Shown here piece by piece: positions 62,074 to 64,000 of a stretch of 64,000 nt of DNA. The stretch's first letter is position 1. Each line of letters begins with the position of its first letter. The notes beneath the pieces are model-generated. The model ran no database searches. It saw only the letters and a list, made by a program, of their open reading frames with translations, and was not told the DNA's origin. The translations under genes were made by a program, and so were the position numbers. The DNA is from Megasphaera paucivorans (GTDB lineage: Bacteria > Bacillota > Negativicutes > Veillonellales > Megasphaeraceae), in assembly GCF_900103535.1 (NCBI RefSeq), contig NZ_FNHQ01000006.1, positions 1-64,000 on the forward strand. Reading direction: 5' to 3'.

Positions 62074-63747
62074 TCAATGAACTTGTTCTATAAGCTGTTT
62101 CGCAGCTTCAATAGACACCTTGGTCGTATCATTCCCAGAAAACATACGAGCAATTTCCAAAACATGCTCTCCAGGAGAGAGTTGTTTGATTTGAGTTACT
62201 GTGCGGTTCTGTATTTCTTTTTTATATAAAAAGTAGTGATGATCGGCAATCGCTGCTGTTTGAGGCAAATGCGTAATGCAAAGCACTTGGGCAGCACAGC
62301 TTAACTTGCGAATGTGGGCAGCAACTTCAAGCCCTACTTGTCCACTGATTCCTACATCAATTTCATCAAAAATAAGCGTTCTCTCTTTAACTATATCTGC
62401 ACTGATGGTTTTAAGTGCCAAAGCAATACGCGATACCTCTCCACCGGAAGCAATTTTAGATAAAGGCTGCAAGGGTTCTCCCTTATTAGCTGAAAAATAC
62501 AATTCAACCAAGGCCGCACCTTGCGCACTAATCTGGTCCATAGGTTCTACATGAAAAGAAATTCGTGCATTTTCCAGTCCTAACTGCGCCAATGTTTTCT
62601 GCATAGCAGTACGAAACGTACTGTTGGCAGCTTCCCGCATCCGCTGCAATTGCCCGGCTGTTTCTCGCAAACTCTGTTCTAAAACGACATTTTTTTTCTG
62701 CAGTACATTCAATGTGTATTCGGATTGATCCAATCTTTCATACTCATCTTTAGCTCGTTTCAAAAAAGACATGATTTCATCAATTGTACTACCGTATTTG
62801 CGCTTTAACTTTTCAATCAGTGCTAATCGAGATTGCATAACATCAAGTTCCTGTTCATCAAAAGTAAATGCTTCTGCATATTGCAAGAGTTCATCATGGA
62901 TATCTTCCATTTCATAGGTTATCGTCTCTGTTTTATCTCCCATATTTTTAAAGATTGTATCATACGCTGCAGCATGGCTAAAAAGATGCTTCATTTCACC
63001 CATCTGCTGCATAATTCCGGGACGGCGTTCACTTCCATCAAAAAGGATTAAAATATCACGCAGACTATTTTTAATTTTTTCAGCATGAGATAATCGGTTT
63101 ATTTTATCTTCCAGTTCATTATCTTCCCCTGATTTTAGTTTTGCCTCTTCAATTTCCTTAATTTGAAAATCAAGGATACTAAGCATATGTTTTTTTTCGG
63201 CTTCATCCTGTCGCATCTGCTGTATTTGCTGCCGCAGCAATTTCCAATTGCGATACGCAGTATCATACTTTTCTCGGACAGTCCGAAGCTGCGGTGTGAG
63301 TCCATCCAGCAAACTTATATGATATGATGGGTCAAAAATAAGGCGATTGTCAAACTGTCCGTGAATATCTAAAAGCTGTTCTCCTATGTGCCGCATAACA
63401 GCTGTAGATACTAACGTACCGTTTATCAGTATGGAACCCCGCCCGTTCAGATTAAATTGACGAGATATGACGACTTGGTTTTCATCATATGCAATATGGT
63501 TTGCCTCAAGGATTTTCTCCAGTGCCGGATTCCCGGTAAAAAAGAACGCGCCCTCAACTAAAAATGAATCTGTGCCTTGCCGCACAAATTCCGCCGATGC
63601 GCGTTTTCCTGCCAGCATGCCGATGGCGTCAAGAAGAATAGATTTTCCTGCGCCGGTTTCACCGGTAAATATAGTGACGCCTTCAGCAAAAACAATATGC
63701 AAATCTTCTATCAATGCAAAATTCTGAATATGCAGCGATTGCAGCAT
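62074..63747 (-). CDS. recN: DNA repair protein RecN
   Basis: A 557-residue SMC-like ATPase of double-strand-break repair. Walker A GETGAGKS at 29-36, a central coiled-coil region, the signature ASGGEVSRIALALK near 445, Walker B LIFDEIDVGISG, and CITHLPQTAA. It starts 8 bases after the argR stop with its ribosome site in argR, the usual Firmicutes argR-recN arrangement. Confidence 0.96.
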   Translation of the reverse strand: MLQSLHIQNFALIEDLHIVFAEGVTIFTGETGAGKSILLDAIGMLAGKRASAEFVRQGTDSFLVEGAFFFTGNPALEKILEANHIAYDENQVVISRQFNLNGRGSILINGTLVSTAVMRHIGEQLLDIHGQFDNRLIFDPSYHISLLDGLTPQLRTVREKYDTAYRNWKLLRQQIQQMRQDEAEKKHMLSILDFQIKEIEEAKLKSGEDNELEDKINRLSHAEKIKNSLRDILILFDGSERRPGIMQQMGEMKHLFSHAAAYDTIFKNMGDKTETITYEMEDIHDELLQYAEAFTFDEQELDVMQSRLALIEKLKRKYGSTIDEIMSFLKRAKDEYERLDQSEYTLNVLQKKNVVLEQSLRETAGQLQRMREAANSTFRTAMQKTLAQLGLENARISFHVEPMDQISAQGAALVELYFSANKGEPLQPLSKIASGGEVSRIALALKTISADIVKERTLIFDEIDVGISGQVGLEVAAHIRKLSCAAQVLCITHLPQTAAIADHHYFLYKKEIQNRTVTQIKQLSPGEHVLEIARMFSGNDTTKVSIEAAKQLIEQVH

Positions 63748-63754
63748 AAAAGCC

Positions 63755-64000
63755 TCATTCCTTCATTAGCGAAACAATAAGTTTTACAAGTTGTGACACG
63801 GTATCTTGATTATTTGTAATAATTAATATGGTATCATCTCCGGCAATTGTCCCTATGACACTTTCCCATTTTGCATGATCAATAGCCGATGCCACCATAT
63901 TAGCAGAACCCGGAAGAGTATGTAACACAATTTGATTTAAACAAAAATCAACACGTACGATAGAATCTTGAAATAATCGAGCCATACGGTTTTTAGACAT
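63755..64000 (-). CDS. argR: Arginine repressor, C-terminal part, cut by window edge
   Basis: 81 residues are visible: the oligomerisation and arginine-binding domain, with IVLHTLPGSANMVASAID and GTIAGDDTILIITNN (the Asp pair binding arginine). The N-terminal winged helix lies beyond the window; the methionine at the window edge is internal. Upstream of recN in the same direction. Confidence 0.93.
   Translation of the reverse strand: MSKNRMARLFQDSIVRVDFCLNQIVLHTLPGSANMVASAIDHAKWESVIGTIAGDDTILIITNNQDTVSQLVKLIVSLMKE

Noticed and set aside
1-64000. CRISPR array, tRNA or rRNA genes
   Set aside because: No regularly spaced repeats of that kind and no tRNA or rRNA signatures were recognised apart from tmRNA.

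Overview
The window is AT-rich chromosomal DNA from a Gram-positive-type lineage of anaerobes. The gene content (stand-alone thiolases, a butyrate/4-hydroxybutyrate-type CoA-transferase, DUF1667/GlpA-like flavoproteins, C_GCAxxG_C_C, CGGC and TSCPD proteins, argR-recN next to dapB-asd-dapA) fits Bacillota, most likely Negativicutes (Veillonellales/Megasphaera-like). That placement is an inference from gene families, not from a marker gene. Almost every gene is preceded by a clear AGGAGG-type ribosome binding site, and many start codons below were moved inward from the longest open frame for that reason.

Layout. 1-209 is the start of a transposase cut by the window edge. 360-8455 (minus strand) is a catabolic island: an MFS transporter, a COG3964 metallohydrolase, a LarA-family nickel racemase homologue, a FadR-type regulator and a three-gene GlpA-like flavoprotein complex. 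It reads as uptake, de-acylation, racemisation and oxidation of a 2-hydroxy acid. 8692-13946 holds a MATE pump, a flavodoxin-like protein, a YeiH-type exporter with its divergent LysR regulator, and small orphans. 14072-20039 is a unit of STAND-ATPase/BTAD regulator, MFS carrier and CoA-transferase; the carrier promoter bears three 11-bp-spaced direct repeats placed as in SARP-activated promoters. 20321-27215 has purC, a TSCPD protein, a PAP2 phosphatase, a two-component system, a methyltransferase and mntH. 27308-28555 is a wrecked biotin locus (frameshifted bioY, then a bioD-bioA deletion fusion). 28829-36024 is a patchwork of small and orphan genes, including two paralogous helical proteins and a four-hairpin intergenic array. 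36108-43177 is an oligopeptide ABC operon ending in an M20 amidohydrolase. tmRNA (ssrA) lies at 43332-43682. 44000-47902 has an aldolase, rarD and degenerate IS3 and IS110 elements. 48059-51734 pairs yjiGH with two tandem M20 amidohydrolases, divergently. 51931-54668 carries two tandem thiolases, followed by an APC antiporter, an unknown two-gene membrane module and a DEAD-box helicase. The right edge is dapB-asd-dapA, recN and a partial argR.

Themes: amino-acid, peptide and N-acyl compound salvage (four M20 hydrolases, Opp, YjiGH, APC antiporter) feeding acyl-CoA metabolism (thiolases, CoA-transferase), in a genome showing mobile-element decay and loss of biotin genes. The most testable new ideas are the BTAD regulator with its repeat-bearing promoter, the 2-hydroxy-acid island with two phased palindromes, and the retained non-coding end of the IS110 relic.
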